From assembly GCA_005765155.1 (NCBI GenBank), contig VCCP01000001.1, positions 6,200,001-6,264,000 on the forward strand: DNA of 64,000 bases, written 5' to 3'. Positions 22,261 through 33,899 of the stretch are shown here, one piece after another. A program made the translations under genes and the position numbers. Source of the stretch: Zelopaecilomyces penicillatus. Taxonomy: Eukaryota; Ascomycota; Sordariomycetes; Hypocreales; Pseudodiploosporaceae. Position 1 is the stretch's first letter; the number at the start of each line of letters is the position of its first letter. The notes under the pieces are model-generated. The model did not search any database and was not told where the DNA came from. It saw only the letters and a program-made list of their open reading frames with translations.

Positions 22261-23924
22261 TTACGATGAGCTTGGCTCCAATGTTACACCACTATAGTAA
22301 TAGGATTAGTATTCCGCGCAAACAAACGACCAGAGTTTAGAATATTCACTTACGCGGCAATTGTAGCCCATCCAATGAGACGCCAATGCTTCTCGATACG
22401 TCGACTCAGGGCAACCTTCTCGCCGATGTTGGTGCAAGCAGGGCTGGTAAGCACCAGTTTGGCGGCATCGTTCTTGATAGCAGCAACCTTGGCACCTGTC
22501 GAGGTGGAGCCGATGTTGACCATGATGACTTCGTTCTTGGCAAGTTTGGCGACCTTGGCTTGCTTTCCATCAGCTGTCCTCACACCAAGAAGACGGCGAA
22601 GAAGGTAAAAGTTGACTTCGATTTCGCTGTAGATTTCAGGCAGTCTTCCCTTGAGACCAAGAACAAAGCCGACAAGTCGATCGGCACGGCAGAGGGTAGG
22701 GTCAATTCTGGTACCAACACCGATCAGGCCACCGGGAACGGCGTACTTGAGGTCGTTGGCTTCAGAGTTAAGAGAAACGACTCGGCTGAAAATAGGCGTG
22801 CATTTCAGGGCACCGCTGTCATCGCGAGACACGATACCAGGACGGATTTCAATCTCATCGCCCAACTTAACCACACCGTGTAAAATACTGCCACCGGCGA
22901 CACCACCCTTCAAGTCTTCAATCTCTGCACCGGGCTTGTTGACGTCGAAAGATCGGATGACAATCATATGAGGGTCCATGGTGAAATCTCTGGGAGGAAC
23001 CGGGATAGTATTGACAATGGCCTCGTTGACTGCGTCAATGTTGAACTTGAGCTGGGCAGAAATAGGAATGACAGGAGACTTTCCGGCGACGGTGCCACGG
23101 ATGAATTTGAGAATCGAGTCATAATGCTGCTGGGCGGCCTCCTCTCGCATCAAATCGACCTTGTTCTGCAGAATAATGATCTTATCCAGCTTCATAATTT
23201 CAATGGCAGCCAAATGCTCGGACGTTTGGGGTTGAGGGCAAGATTCGTTTCCTGCAATCAGTAGAAGCGCAGCATCCATGACTGCAGCACCAGACAACAT
23301 AGTGCTCATGAGAATATCGTGGCCGGGGCAATCGACAAATCTAGTGACATGTAAGAATGATTCCACTCTGTCATCTTGCATCAAGAGATAAAAAACTTAC
23401 GAAACATGTCGCAATAATCTGTATGTGCCACTGCAGCCATCTCGTTCGCAAGGAGGGTCGACCTCCTTTTCACTCTTGTAGCTTCTATAGCATCCCGGTC
23501 GAGGGCACTCAGGGTGGTCGCACTTGTAAATTTTCGCATTGGCATAACCCAACTTGATAGTGATGTTTCGGATAAGTTCGTTCTTGAATCGAACTGTTTG
23601 CACACCGGAGATTGCCTTTACGACAGTCGACTTGCCGTGAGCGACGTGGCCGATGGTTCCAATGTTGATAGTTGCCTGTCGGGCAATAATCTCGGGAGTG
23701 AGGGGCGTCAGGCTAGCGACATCAAGATCTTTGGGGTCGGTTTGCGGGGGCAGTGGTGGCCTTTGAGTTGTCTCATCTGGGAGGACAGGGTTGGACTTCT
23801 TTAGGGCTGGCTTGAGGTTCGTCTCCTCGGCAACTTCGCCGACATCATCCTGGGCGTTGATGGACTCTCCAGAGTCGGACTCCGACTCAATATCGTCATA
23901 TTTCGGGTCGCCGTTGGCAGACAT
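22261..23924 (-). CDS. GCD11: Translation initiation factor eIF2 subunit gamma
   Basis: Three exons: 23924-23401, 23340-22354 and 22291-22261, 513 aa. eIF2-gamma is the GTPase core of the eIF2 ternary complex that delivers initiator Met-tRNA to the 40S subunit. G-domain motifs are GHVAHGKST (P-loop), the switch region FKNELIRNITIKLGYANAKIY (two adjacent pieces), a Cys4 zinc element (CDHPECPRPGC...CERDGC), DCPGH and NKVD. Domains II and III follow in exon 2. The last exon is only 31 nt; without it the frame stops at once after ATIAA. With the 62-bp intron removed the C-terminus reads IGWATIAAGVTLEPSSS, matching the family ending. The acidic fungal N-terminus covers about 90 residues. Confidence 0.96.
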
Positions 23925-26886
23925 GGTGAAGGCGGGGCAGATTTGTGCACTGAGTGTATTCCTCCGAGAGTCGCAAGCAGCAAAGTTCGATGGTTTGGGT
24001 TCTTAGAGCTTCTTCGGGTGAAGAAGGCGATTGCAGATAACGGAAAAGATTTCCGGGGGGGTTTATCTCCACAGCGTCGTTGCGTCTAGATAATACGTGG
24101 TCGCGTATTTCGCCTTGAGGTGGTCAAAATTCGTAGTGTGCACGATTGTGACCATTGAGAGGAGGATGACTCGTACGCTATTCCTACTTAGGTCTGATAA
24201 GACGATAAGAAGCCAATGCCCCTCCGCGGGTGAAGTTCGGCCCACGATTTTGCCCCTCCTCCACAAAAGTCTGAGATTTTGGACGTTCTTTGGCTCGAGG
24301 TCGCTACCTACCTCTGAGGTACTGGTAGGTAGGTACCTACTAAGGTAGCTGGAGGTTTTCAGAGAAAGATTAGCATTGGGAATGAGAACGATCCTAATGA
24401 TAAAGATAGTGGCTATAAATCTTTAATTTTCAAAGAAAATATCTGGGAATGGTCTCTATAAATTACTGATCACTGGCGCTGGACTCTGTCTAAGAACTTG
24501 AATTTCAGAGGAACTTGCTATGAACTGACCACAGTCAACGCTGTTACTGGTTCAATCTGTTTTTTAGTGAGATATGGAAGAAGCTTGGAAACCCGTTTTA
24601 GGGCCAAACTGTACTATGGGGAGAATTCAGTGAGAAAACATCGACATCTCAAAGATCATGTTAGTGTTCATTGCTTGTGCTATTTTAGCGCCTTGCCTGC
24701 ACAGAGGGCCGTCGACATCTGCTTGAATTGGCTTCGTTTTCATCGTGGCTTCTGATCTGAGACGTGTTGATTAATTGGCAGAAGATGAGCCGGCCGCAAG
24801 AACAGAACATAGTATTATATGACCTCATTCATCTGCATAGTTGTAATGAGTATCACAAGCTTTCTACCTACCTAGTCAGAAAATGCTGTTCTAGGGTAAC
24901 TAATCGCCCCAAATGGTATGTCTCCCCATTTTCTATTAATAGGCCACTGTGTGTACAATTAATTTTTCAGCAGCCCTTTACATCTGTCACATTAGATACA
25001 GAGCTGATGAAAAGCGAGGTGGTGGCTGTTCCAAGTAATTAACTTCACAGCCTAAGTATTAATGCTTACGGGATCCTAAGGAAGATGGCTTATATCGCAC
25101 TGCCACGACTATGAGCTGCAGTGAGAATTGTAAGCCTGGGAGAACAAATTGTACGAATACGAAGTAAATCCTGACAAGTGTGCGCGCGATGCACAAAGTT
25201 GTCCTTGCCGAATTTTATGTGTTCTCGTTATGCTGTGGCGAGAGGTGACTATGCGGGTAGAAATGGTGGTAAATGAGCGCAACACACATGGGCCGCGCAT
25301 AAAAACCAGAGTTGCCTCTAGGTGCCCTAGTATTAATACCTGGCTGCAACACCATAGCTGGCATCGTGCTGAGGCTTGGACAGGTTGGGAGACGAAGCTA
25401 GGTTGTATTGAGAAGGGGGAGGGTAAGCAGGTCAGCCCACACCACCAGCACCCACGGATAATGCAGGCATAAATCATAGCAAACTGGAATTTGCAAGTCC
25501 AGAGCGAATCCTGCTGGTTGCTTGCCGCCCGCAGCTGCAGGTGGCTGGTAAGCTATCACGGCATCAAGGCCCCCCATTGGCTAGAAAGATCTGAGTGCCC
25601 CCAATATCCAGCGCTACTCGCAACGGTAGCGACCAGAACTAATGAGCTGCCGGGCCAATCAGGGCGTTTGGCGCACACCCGATCACAGTCCAGCCCAGCT
25701 GCCGTCTGCCGCCGGGGTTCCGGTGAGCTCTTTTAACTCTTTTGACTATTGCACATGGACGCCCCCTGCACCTTGGCACAGCATCGCCAGCCAACCACAG
25801 GTCGCCTGCCATGGCTGAACGACAGGTCTTGGCCTTCATAACCGCCCAGCGATGCAGTGAACGGACAGAAGACGGACTGTGCACACCTTGTACACTTGCT
25901 TGGGAAGCGAATGCAACAGAGGACGGCCAGTGATCTGCGTGGCGGATGCTCCGCACCATGGCGCTGAGGCCACCGCCTTAGAACGAAAGACATTAAACAC
26001 TTCCGGCAGGGCAGGGCGAGAGGAGCGAGAGACAATATGCCATGTAAGACAGCCGGACAGAGGCTTGTGAGGGGTGGCCACCCGGGCAAACACTGGATAA
26101 GCCCTTGCGGTCCCGACAGAACTCATTGCTCTCGAGATGACAGAGAAACAGACAACCATCTTCTTTCTTCACCTCCCTGCCTCAACTGTGTGCGGGCTGC
26201 TCTTGGTATCTTCATCAACGACGACACGAAGCTTCATACCAGCCACATCACCTTTTTCAGATTCACGACACAATCCAGGGGACCAAGAGGCAGGGAGGAA
26301 GATTCCACAGTCGGTACTACGCTTCTTTGGCTGGCTATTGGGACTTTACCCGGCGCCTAGCCAAAGCACGACACCACCAATACCTCCTGGTCTGCATTGC
26401 TGTCCTGCCTATCAGATCCTTTCTCCAACAGCCGCCCACATACGTAGGCCCCTGCTAGGACCGTTCTCCATTGACCTGCCCATCTGCCCATCTACTCGAC
26501 TCCTCTTCCTCCACTGCTCCACCTTGCCCACCTTTCCTGGCGCCTGGTGATGGTCGAATGAGCTGCTTGCGTTGCCATATCGTTACCGCCGCCCTCAAAA
26601 CTCCCGCGCTCCCACACCCGGCCTTCCATTCGGCTGGTCCTTGATTCCTGCTTCTCGATAGCTGGTCTCTCCTCACTCTCGTGTGCTGTTATTCCCTTTT
26701 CTTTCAATTTCTTCTTTCGGACTGCTGTCGACTGTGTCGAAGTCTGTTCCACATCGTGTGTCGTGGTAGCAAGCATCTGCTCTTACACGACCCGCATTGC
26801 ATTCACTCTAGGCGTGCTCTCCTTGCGCACAGTTTTGAATTATCTATCCAACAAATCGAAACAAGTTAACAAGACTCATAGAAGTC
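23925..26886. other. Gene-free region eIF2-gamma - four-span protein
   Basis: A 3-kb divergent intergenic region. The strip 24318-24345 is dense in GGTAGGTACCTAC words, including a palindromic TAGGTACCTA. From about 24360 to 25050 the sequence looks AT-richer than its surroundings and carries no coding signal, as a decayed element could. From 25480 the sequence is GC-richer, with a CCAAT box (CCAATCAGGG, 25655). The 26137-26550 open frame looks like leader sequence, not a gene. Confidence 0.45.
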
Positions 26887-28610
26887 ATGGGTATGTGGTT
26901 CCAGCATCACTTGATATTCGTACCGAACATGTTCAATGTCGGCCGAAGACGAAGGCATCGTCACTAACATGCAGCTCAGGTGCCGATGAGAAGAAGCGGC
27001 CTGCCGCTTTAGACCTCAGTCCCGCGCGCTCAGGATCTTCACATTCGTCTTCATCAGATGGCTCTCTCAAAGTGCCCCGAACACCTCGCTTTGCTGAAGC
27101 TACCTCAGTACATTCTCCAGTTGACCCTCGGTCGTCACCCTTCGCAGACCCTCCAGAGTCCCAGTCACGACCAGGCGATGTTGGTTTCGGCTACATCAAC
27201 GATCACAAGTCTCAGCGTGAATCAGTACCGGTGCCGATGACACCCAAATCGCTCCTCAAGAGCGCCATGAGGGTTCCTGGAACACCTGCCCGGCCATATC
27301 TCAACCCTCTCAGCCCTACCTTTCGTGAGGAGGACATTTTGGAGAAGCGCGAGCAGGACACAGAGAAGGAACAGGCCAAGGACTTTGTATGTCCCGCTCA
27401 TGATCATGCATTCTTTCCTAGAGTTCTAAACTAACAGACTCGCAGAAAACCAAGACCAAAGTCCGCATGGCTAAATTCGCTCTCCGAGGCGTACACTTCA
27501 GCTGTGCTCTTATCATTCTCGCCATGCTCTCAACTTCTTTTGCCATCTTCAATGCGACAAAACACCTGCCTAGCCAAAGCAAGATGCCCGCCTGGGCTCT
27601 TGGCACTAACCCCTGGCCCCAGAAACTTGTTCTTGGGCTTGCCTGTGTCTCCTTGGGTATTTCCATTCTCGTCTTTTTCGCCTATTGCCGAGGAGGCCAC
27701 AAGCGAGCCGAGAAAGTCAACACATATTACAACATGTTTGCTATTGGTTGGGTAAGCTGTCTCGACCTATTTCTAGTTTCTTGATCGGCACTAACAGTGA
27801 TCTTTTATGTAGTTCATTCTGAGTATGATCATGTGGGCATTAGCTGCTGGTCTTTTCCAACACTCCAAGAATAGTAGCAAGAACAAGGATATGTGGGGTT
27901 GGTCCTGTGTGCAAAACCAGCGTGCGGAAGTTTTCCGGGAAAAGGTCCAATACACTCTCGTCTGCCGGCTCCAGAACTGGTCGCTCATCTGCATCATCAT
28001 TGAGGTTGTCATCGAGGCTATCAGCATCATTCTCTATAGCGTCGTCTTTTACCGCTACTACTCTAAGAGAAAGCTAACCAAATCAATGGACTTGCGAGAC
28101 CGTGCCCGTTCCGATCTTTATCTCGCTCAACTCCGTTCTCAGTCTGCCCCTAATACCCCGGGCTTCGGTCCCAAGTCTCCCAGCTGGGGTGGCCCTACCA
28201 CGCCTGGCTTCGGACCCAAATCACCAGCTTTGAGTCAGTATGCTATGTCACCACGCCATCCTCCAGCTGCGTACCGAAACCTATCGGATATCGACGAGAA
28301 TGCCAGTCCCTTCACTCCAGGTGCCCAAGTGGTTGAGCCCCAATCTCAATTCGCCGGGCCTCAACCTTCCTTCAAGCTTCAGGCTCCCCCAACGAAAGCC
28401 CCATCTGCGACACCGAAGCACGGCATGAGCCCCCTAACTCCGACGTCTGCACCACCCTCATTTCCTCCAAACAATCTACCATCTTCGAACCATGCTTCAG
28501 TAATCAATGACGAGCCCTCATACGATGCGGTTCCAATCCCCGGCGCATATTCGGACGCCGCTCTCAAGAGCCCCCCACCAAACCAGACATCGTTCGGTCA
28601 GGCTAGCTAA
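26887..28610 (+). CDS. Four-span integral membrane protein with phospho-site-rich tails, function unknown
   Basis: Four coding exons: 26887-26890 (just ATG plus one base), 26980-27386, 27446-27751 and 27813-28610, about 504 aa. The cytosolic N-terminus (about 145 aa) is disordered and full of Ser/Thr-Pro sites. Four hydrophobic helices follow: VHFSCALIILAMLSTSFAIF, LVLGLACVSLGISILVFFAY, GWFILSMIMWALAAGLF and LICIIIEVVIEAISIILYSV. Exon junctions fall at the edges of the loops and helices. The long C-tail contains a repeated TPGFGPKSP unit and many more Ser-Pro/Thr-Pro pairs, suggesting control by proline-directed kinases. The arrangement resembles MARVEL or tetraspan proteins of fungal plasma membranes, but I do not recognise the family, so no function is given. 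Confidence 0.82.
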
Positions 28611-29678
28611 ACCAAAAGCAATTAATGGAGGGGTGTCGACGATATGTATGTGGAATTGAGGCTGTTCTTATTGGGGTGCTTGGACATTATTTGGATGATA
28701 CCGTTTGGCGTTGGGGTGTTACTGTGTAATAAGAATTTCCAAGTCGGCACAAGGTTTGACCACTGGACAGATACACCTTTTTTTGTTCTTAAATTCACCA
28801 TTTATATATTTTGACTTTTTTTTGTCCCACATCCTGTCACCGTGAACTCGTTATTAATGATTGTCATGTTGTATTCCTCGCCGCAACGTGAGTCGTTATC
28901 TCTTGTCGTAACAAATTGTCTATTTAACCAGTAGCATGACGTGTTATTGAATCGAATCTGGGCAAAACCACTTCAACTACCGAATAATTTGATGTGTTCG
29001 TTTCATACAAGTACCCGCTATAAGTCATTTCTTGTTATGTATGTTCCGGGAAAATGTCAACATGATTAAACTCTCGACAATAGCTACCGCACACGTTTGG
29101 AGGGATATACAAAATTCGCAGCCAAATGATCAGTAAGTTCTAGGGTAGGTGGATAATTACTTCTCATTCAGAGCTCAGGGATTTGGTTTGGCCTTATGCC
29201 ACAAATTTGCTAGTTGATTGTTGAGAACCTATCGGGCCGTACAAACATGCAAATATGTCACAAACGAGGACATGCTGTCACAGATAGCATCACCGACCGA
29301 ACAAAAATTGAATATGAAAAATAGAAAATATCATCACGATAGCGACTCCTAGATACAGACACAAGGGCGACATAAGTAGAGTTAAAAAGAAGAATCATTG
29401 CATTACTTTTGGTTGCCCGCCACACCTTCAGTCATTAAGGTGCAAAGGACTTCCTGAGCCTTCGTCACGCAGCCAATTCAAACCCCCCTTCCAGTCACCC
29501 TTGAAACCGGCGTCGGCACGGTCCCAGTTGGCCCTCTAGAAACGCGAATCTATCAGCAGCTTACCAAAGAAATCACCGTAAACACTCCCACAGATGCCGA
29601 ATTGCCGTATCAGGACTGCTACCAAATGCAAGGTAGCCCTAGACAAAGATAAAAAAAGAAACGGAGACGACGTTTTGC
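28611..29678. other. Convergent intergenic region
   Basis: About 1.07 kb between the four-span protein and eIF4A genes, AT-rich with poly-T tracts near 28770-28825. Only 3' UTR sequence is expected. No gene or repeat seen. Confidence 0.5.
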
Positions 29679-31190
29679 TTAAATGAGATCGGCAACGTTC
29701 ATGGGCATCTCCTCGATTTGAGTGCTGTAGAACTGCTCGATTTCACGCATCATGCGGACATCCTCAGCGGTAACAAAGTTAATGGCAACACCCTTTCGGC
29801 CGAATCGACCACCACGACCGATTCGGTGGATGTAGTTCTCACGGTTGGCGGGAAGATCATAGTTGATGACCAGAGAAACCTGCTGGACATCGATACCACG
29901 AGCCAGCAAATCAGTAGCGATCAGGACACGAGAAGAACCGGATCGGAACTCCTTCATAATCAGGTCTCGCTGAGCCTGGTCCATGTCACCGTGCATGGCG
30001 GAGACAGTGAAGTCACGAGCGGTGAGCTTATCGGTAAGCCAGTCGACCTTTCTGCGGGTGTTGCAGAAGATGACAGCCTGGGTGATAGTGACAGTCTCAT
30101 ACAAATCAGAGAGAGTATCGAGCTTCCACTCTTCCTTCTCAACAGCAATGTAAAATTGCTTGATACCTTCCAGGGTAAGTTCATCCTTCTTGACCAGAAT
30201 GCGGACGGGGTCACGCATGAACCTGGTTGTAACCTCAAGCACATCCTGAGGCATGGTGGCGGAGAGGAGAACAACCTGGGTGGACTGAGGGAGAAGTTGG
30301 AAGATGTCGTAGATTTGATCGGTGAAACCACGCTATACATGTTGTCAGTCAAAATGTTTGTAGATTGGGCTGAATTCTGGATACTCACAGAAAGCATCTC
30401 ATCGGCCTCATCAAGAACGAACATCTTCATTGAGTCGGTCTTGAGGAAACGGCGCTGGATCATGTCGTGAACACGGCCAGGTGTTCCGACAACGACCTGA
30501 GGCCCATCCTGAAGGGCCTTCATGTCATCACGCACGCTGGTACCACCGATGCAGGCGTGGCACTCAATGTTCATGAAATCACCAATGGCGATGACGACCT
30601 TCTGAATCTGCTGGGCCAATTCACGGGTAGGTGCCAGAATCAAAGCCTGGCACTGCTTGACCGCAGGGTCAATCTTCTGAAGAACGGAAATAGAGAAAGT
30701 AGCCGTCTTTCCAGTACCGGACTGGGCTTGGGCAATCACATCATGGCCCTTGATGACGGGCATGATAGCACGCTGCTGGATAGCAGAAGGGCGCTCAAAA
30801 CCATAGGCATAGACTACCCCACTATCAGAGATTTGATTTATTATATTTTTTTTCGGAAAAAAGGGCACTCACCACCTCGGAGCAACTCAGACTTGAGGCT
30901 CATGTCATCGAAAGAGTCGACAGTCTCGTCATAGTTGGACTCGATCTGTCCTATAAGCGACCCTGTTAGTCGCTGGGTCGCAAGGGCGGGGCAGCAGGCC
31001 GAACAAAGAAAAAAATAGTTGTCGTGGGGGAGGGGTTTCTGGTGCGGGACACCCGCGGGCTGTGCCCACGAGTCCCTGCAACAGCCCTCTCGCAACAACG
31101 CCCATATTATCTTGTTCGGACATGATCTGCGCAAACTGGGGACAAAAACTTACCTTCAGGGACGTCCTCGAGTCCCTTATCGGTAGCCAT
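29679..31190 (-). CDS. TIF1: Translation initiation factor eIF4A (ATP-dependent RNA helicase)
   Basis: Four exons: 31190-31154, 30950-30873, 30813-30389 and 30332-29679, 397 aa, the normal size. eIF4A unwinds mRNA leaders in the eIF4F complex. Motifs: AQSGTGKT (I), PTRELAQQ (Ia), TPGR (Ib), DEAD (II), SAT (III), ATDLLARGIDVQQV (V) and HRIGRGGRFGRKG (VI). The N-terminus carries the eIF4A signature EGQIESNYDETVDSFDDM and the end is MNVADLI, both specific to eIF4A, not to Fal1/eIF4AIII. Intron 1 is 203 bp, much longer than the others (56-59 bp), and lies after only 12 codons, a position where regulatory introns are common. Junctions read PEG-QIES, RGV-YAYGF and EMLS-RGFTDQ. Confidence 0.97.
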
Positions 31191-32006
31191 GATTGCGGTG
31201 AAGGTGAATCTAGATCAAGCACAGCTCGATCTAGTGAAGTCGAAAATGCGCGGGGCGACGGGTTTGGAAAATATCAGACTCCTCGTTTGAGAAGGCCGCG
31301 TGTGGGTATAGAAAGAAAAAGTCGTCTAGATTCGTGCGCTCTCAGTAAATACGAGAGCTGGCAGAAACTAGGAAAGAAGTTGTATGTCGTTGTAATGTTC
31401 GTGTGTGTTGGAGGAGGGAAGGAAAAAAAAAAGTCAACGGAGGGGCGATGGTGGTGGACTTGTAATTTTTCCCTCCTGCCCACCATCTCCATAAGCCAAT
31501 CAGCGGGGCAATGGTGGGTGGTGGGGCTACAGTTAGGGTACCTTTCGGCGTACCGCAGCTGGCGATGCACTGTAGGATTTTTTTTTCCTCACCAACCAGC
31601 AGTGTGGGCAGATTCTTCAGAGGCTTTCACGGGAATTTCTGCCTATAGCATGCGTCCAAATAGTTTGTATTGAGTGCCAAAGTGCCTAACTTAGTCGGTA
31701 CCGATCTTGGTACCCACAAGTCCTAATAGCCACAACTTCGTTGACGACAAACGGACTGGCCGACGTTCCGTCCTGCTTGGGTTGCAAGACTCACCAATAC
31801 GAGCCTTCACATTCTGGTTGTCTCAAGCCGTAGTGGCTCAGCTGTTTTCTTCTTCTTGTCTATTTGGTTCTATGACTCCCATTTGCGAACACCGCCTTGA
31901 CTTTTTTTTTTGCCCTTCCATTTTAAGAGCCAACCACAACAAGCCCATCGACGGAGTCACTCGCTTCTCGCTCAGAAGGGATTAGGCACACCGACTGGAA
32001 CAAATC
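31191..32006. promoter_or_regulatory. Divergent promoter region eIF4A - F-box/JmjC
   Basis: An 816-bp region. A CCAAT box in typical context (CCAATCAGCGG) begins at 31496, about 300 bp upstream of the eIF4A ATG, and could bind the Hap complex. The longest open frame (31062-31673) has no family features. No other element recognised. Confidence 0.45.
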
Positions 32007-33899
32007 ATGGCCGCAGCCATCGTCATGCCCTCAGCAGTGTCAAACCCTTGCCACCAAACCGCGGCCTCCGGCAGCCATGACGGATGCAGTGACTCAGCTG
32101 CCCAGGGAAGCATGATTGCTCAGCAGCTTGACTCAATCCCATCTCATTCTCTGGGGATCAAACCCTTGGGCAATCGATTCCTTTCGGATGGTCCTGATGC
32201 CCGCGCTTGCGTTGGGACCTGGGCCGGCCTGCCTGATGAGATCCTTGTGATGCTGCTGGAATGTTTCGACAAGTCTGCTCTCCTGAACCTTGGATCTACC
32301 TGCAGGTTCTTTTATGCCTTTTGCCATTCTGATGATTTATGGAAGTCATTGTTTCTACAGTAAGTTTTCTCATAATATTGCTTGTTGTCGTTCAAACGAC
32401 AGAATTAAATAGCTGTTGTATCAACACTACATTACTCTGTGTGTAAAAGCAAGGTGACTCAAATCACCTGGCATCAGAGTTTTCTTTCTTTGTCGTAGGA
32501 AGAGTTTTGTCTGTGTTGCCCACCTAGATCCAACTTGGTTGTTTGTGTGATCCAAATATGTCATATTTATTTCTGAATACGCCATCAAAGCATTACGGGT
32601 GACTCAGAGTTGGCCAACTCTTACACGAAATCCTTATCCATTCGGCAGATATTTTCCCTTTTGCTTTACTACACGTCCTTTTGCGCCACACCTATTTACT
32701 TGGGACTGACATGGAGATGTGGTAGGTTTGAGTCAAATGGTAACCAGTCACTACAGTGGCAGGGATCCTGGAGATCAACAGTCTTGACAATTCCGCGGGA
32801 TGCACTCGCAAAGGTAGACTGTAGCCAAGTCTTCTCTGATGTCTTGCATCGACCATTTGCTTGTAGCAACATCGACTTGGCGCAGTTTGTCAACCACATT
32901 CCAAAGGCTAATCAAGCTCGCCGTTTCGAGAACCTCACGTATGAAGAGTACGCTGAATGCTGGACTGAACAGCCTTTTATCCTGACAAAGTGCATTCAGG
33001 ACTGGCCTGTCTTCTCCCAGTGGACGCTTGATACACTCCTCCAGGATTATGCTGATGTGGAGTTTCGAGCCGAGGCAGTTGACTGGAAGTTTTCCAAGTA
33101 TTGTGACTACATGAATGATAACAAGGATGAGAGCCCCTTATACCTATTCGATCGTAAGTTTGCTGAGAAGATGAATATCAAAGTAGGGCGGGATGCCGAT
33201 GCCGCATACTGGCGACCGGATTGCTTTGGTCCCGATTTGTTCGAGGTTTTAGGAGAGGACCGACCAGCTCATAGATGGCTGATTATTGGGCCTGAACGAA
33301 GCGGTTCTACTTTCCACAAGGACCCGAATGGCACGAGCGCCTGGAACGCCGTGATTCAAGGATCAAAATATTGGATCATGTTCCCGCCCACAGCACAAGT
33401 GCCCGGGGTGTACGTGTCAGAGGACAGCAGCGAGGTAACCAGCCCTTTGAGCATTGCCGAGTGGCTCCTCACTTTTCACGCCGAGGCTAGACAGATGCCG
33501 GAATGCATCGAGGGCATTTGTAGTGTTGGGGAAATCCTTCACGTTCCCAGTGGATGGTGGCATCTTGTGGTCAATATAGAGAAGGGTATTGCCCTGACTC
33601 AGAATTTTGTTCCCAAATCTCCCAACCTGAATCTCGCTTCCGAAGTTTTGCTGTTTCTGAGGGACAAGTCGGACCAAGTGTCTGGATTCTCTCGGGATGT
33701 AACAAACCCATACGAACTGTTTACAGAGAGGCTTGAGAAGCAATATCCCGAACTCCTTGTCAAGGCACTCGAAGTAGTGGATAAGAAGAGCTGCAAGAAA
33801 CGGAAATGGGATACCGTTGTTGGAAAAGATGAAGAAGAGCAAGATGGTGGCGGATTCAGCTTTGGGTTTGGAGGTGACGACGACGACGAGATCCCTTAG
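32007..33899 (+). CDS. F-box and JmjC-domain protein (JMJD6-like 2-oxoglutarate oxygenase)
   Basis: Two exons, 32007-32359 and 32726-33899, about 508 aa, with a 367-bp intron whose 3' end has a good branch site (GGGACTGAC) 15 nt before the AG. An F-box lies at about residues 75-115 (GLPDEILVMLLECFDKSALLNLGSTCRFF in two parts: GLPDEILVMLL and NLGSTCRFFY). The JmjC domain follows: iron ligands HKD in STFHKDPNGTSAWN and His in PSGWWHLVVN, with the 2-oxoglutarate Lys likely in QGSKYW. Family members hydroxylate lysines or demethylate, and the F-box would bring the enzyme to an SCF ubiquitin ligase. The substrate is unknown. The C-terminal tail is acidic (Asp-rich). Confidence 0.85.

Noticed and set aside
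26137..26550. 137-aa open frame
   Set aside because: Pyrimidine-rich leader-like DNA, no domain, no splice context; likely 5' UTR of the four-span protein gene.
29718..30470. 250-aa open frame on the + strand
   Set aside because: Antisense shadow of eIF4A exons, with no family features.
29679..31190. Fal1/eIF4AIII
   Set aside because: The N-terminus EGQIESNYDETVDSFDDM and C-terminal MNVADLI are those of eIF4A.
31062..31673. 203-aa open frame upstream of F-box/JmjC
   Set aside because: Overlaps eIF4A exon 1 and its first intron in antisense; low-complexity content and no recognisable domain.
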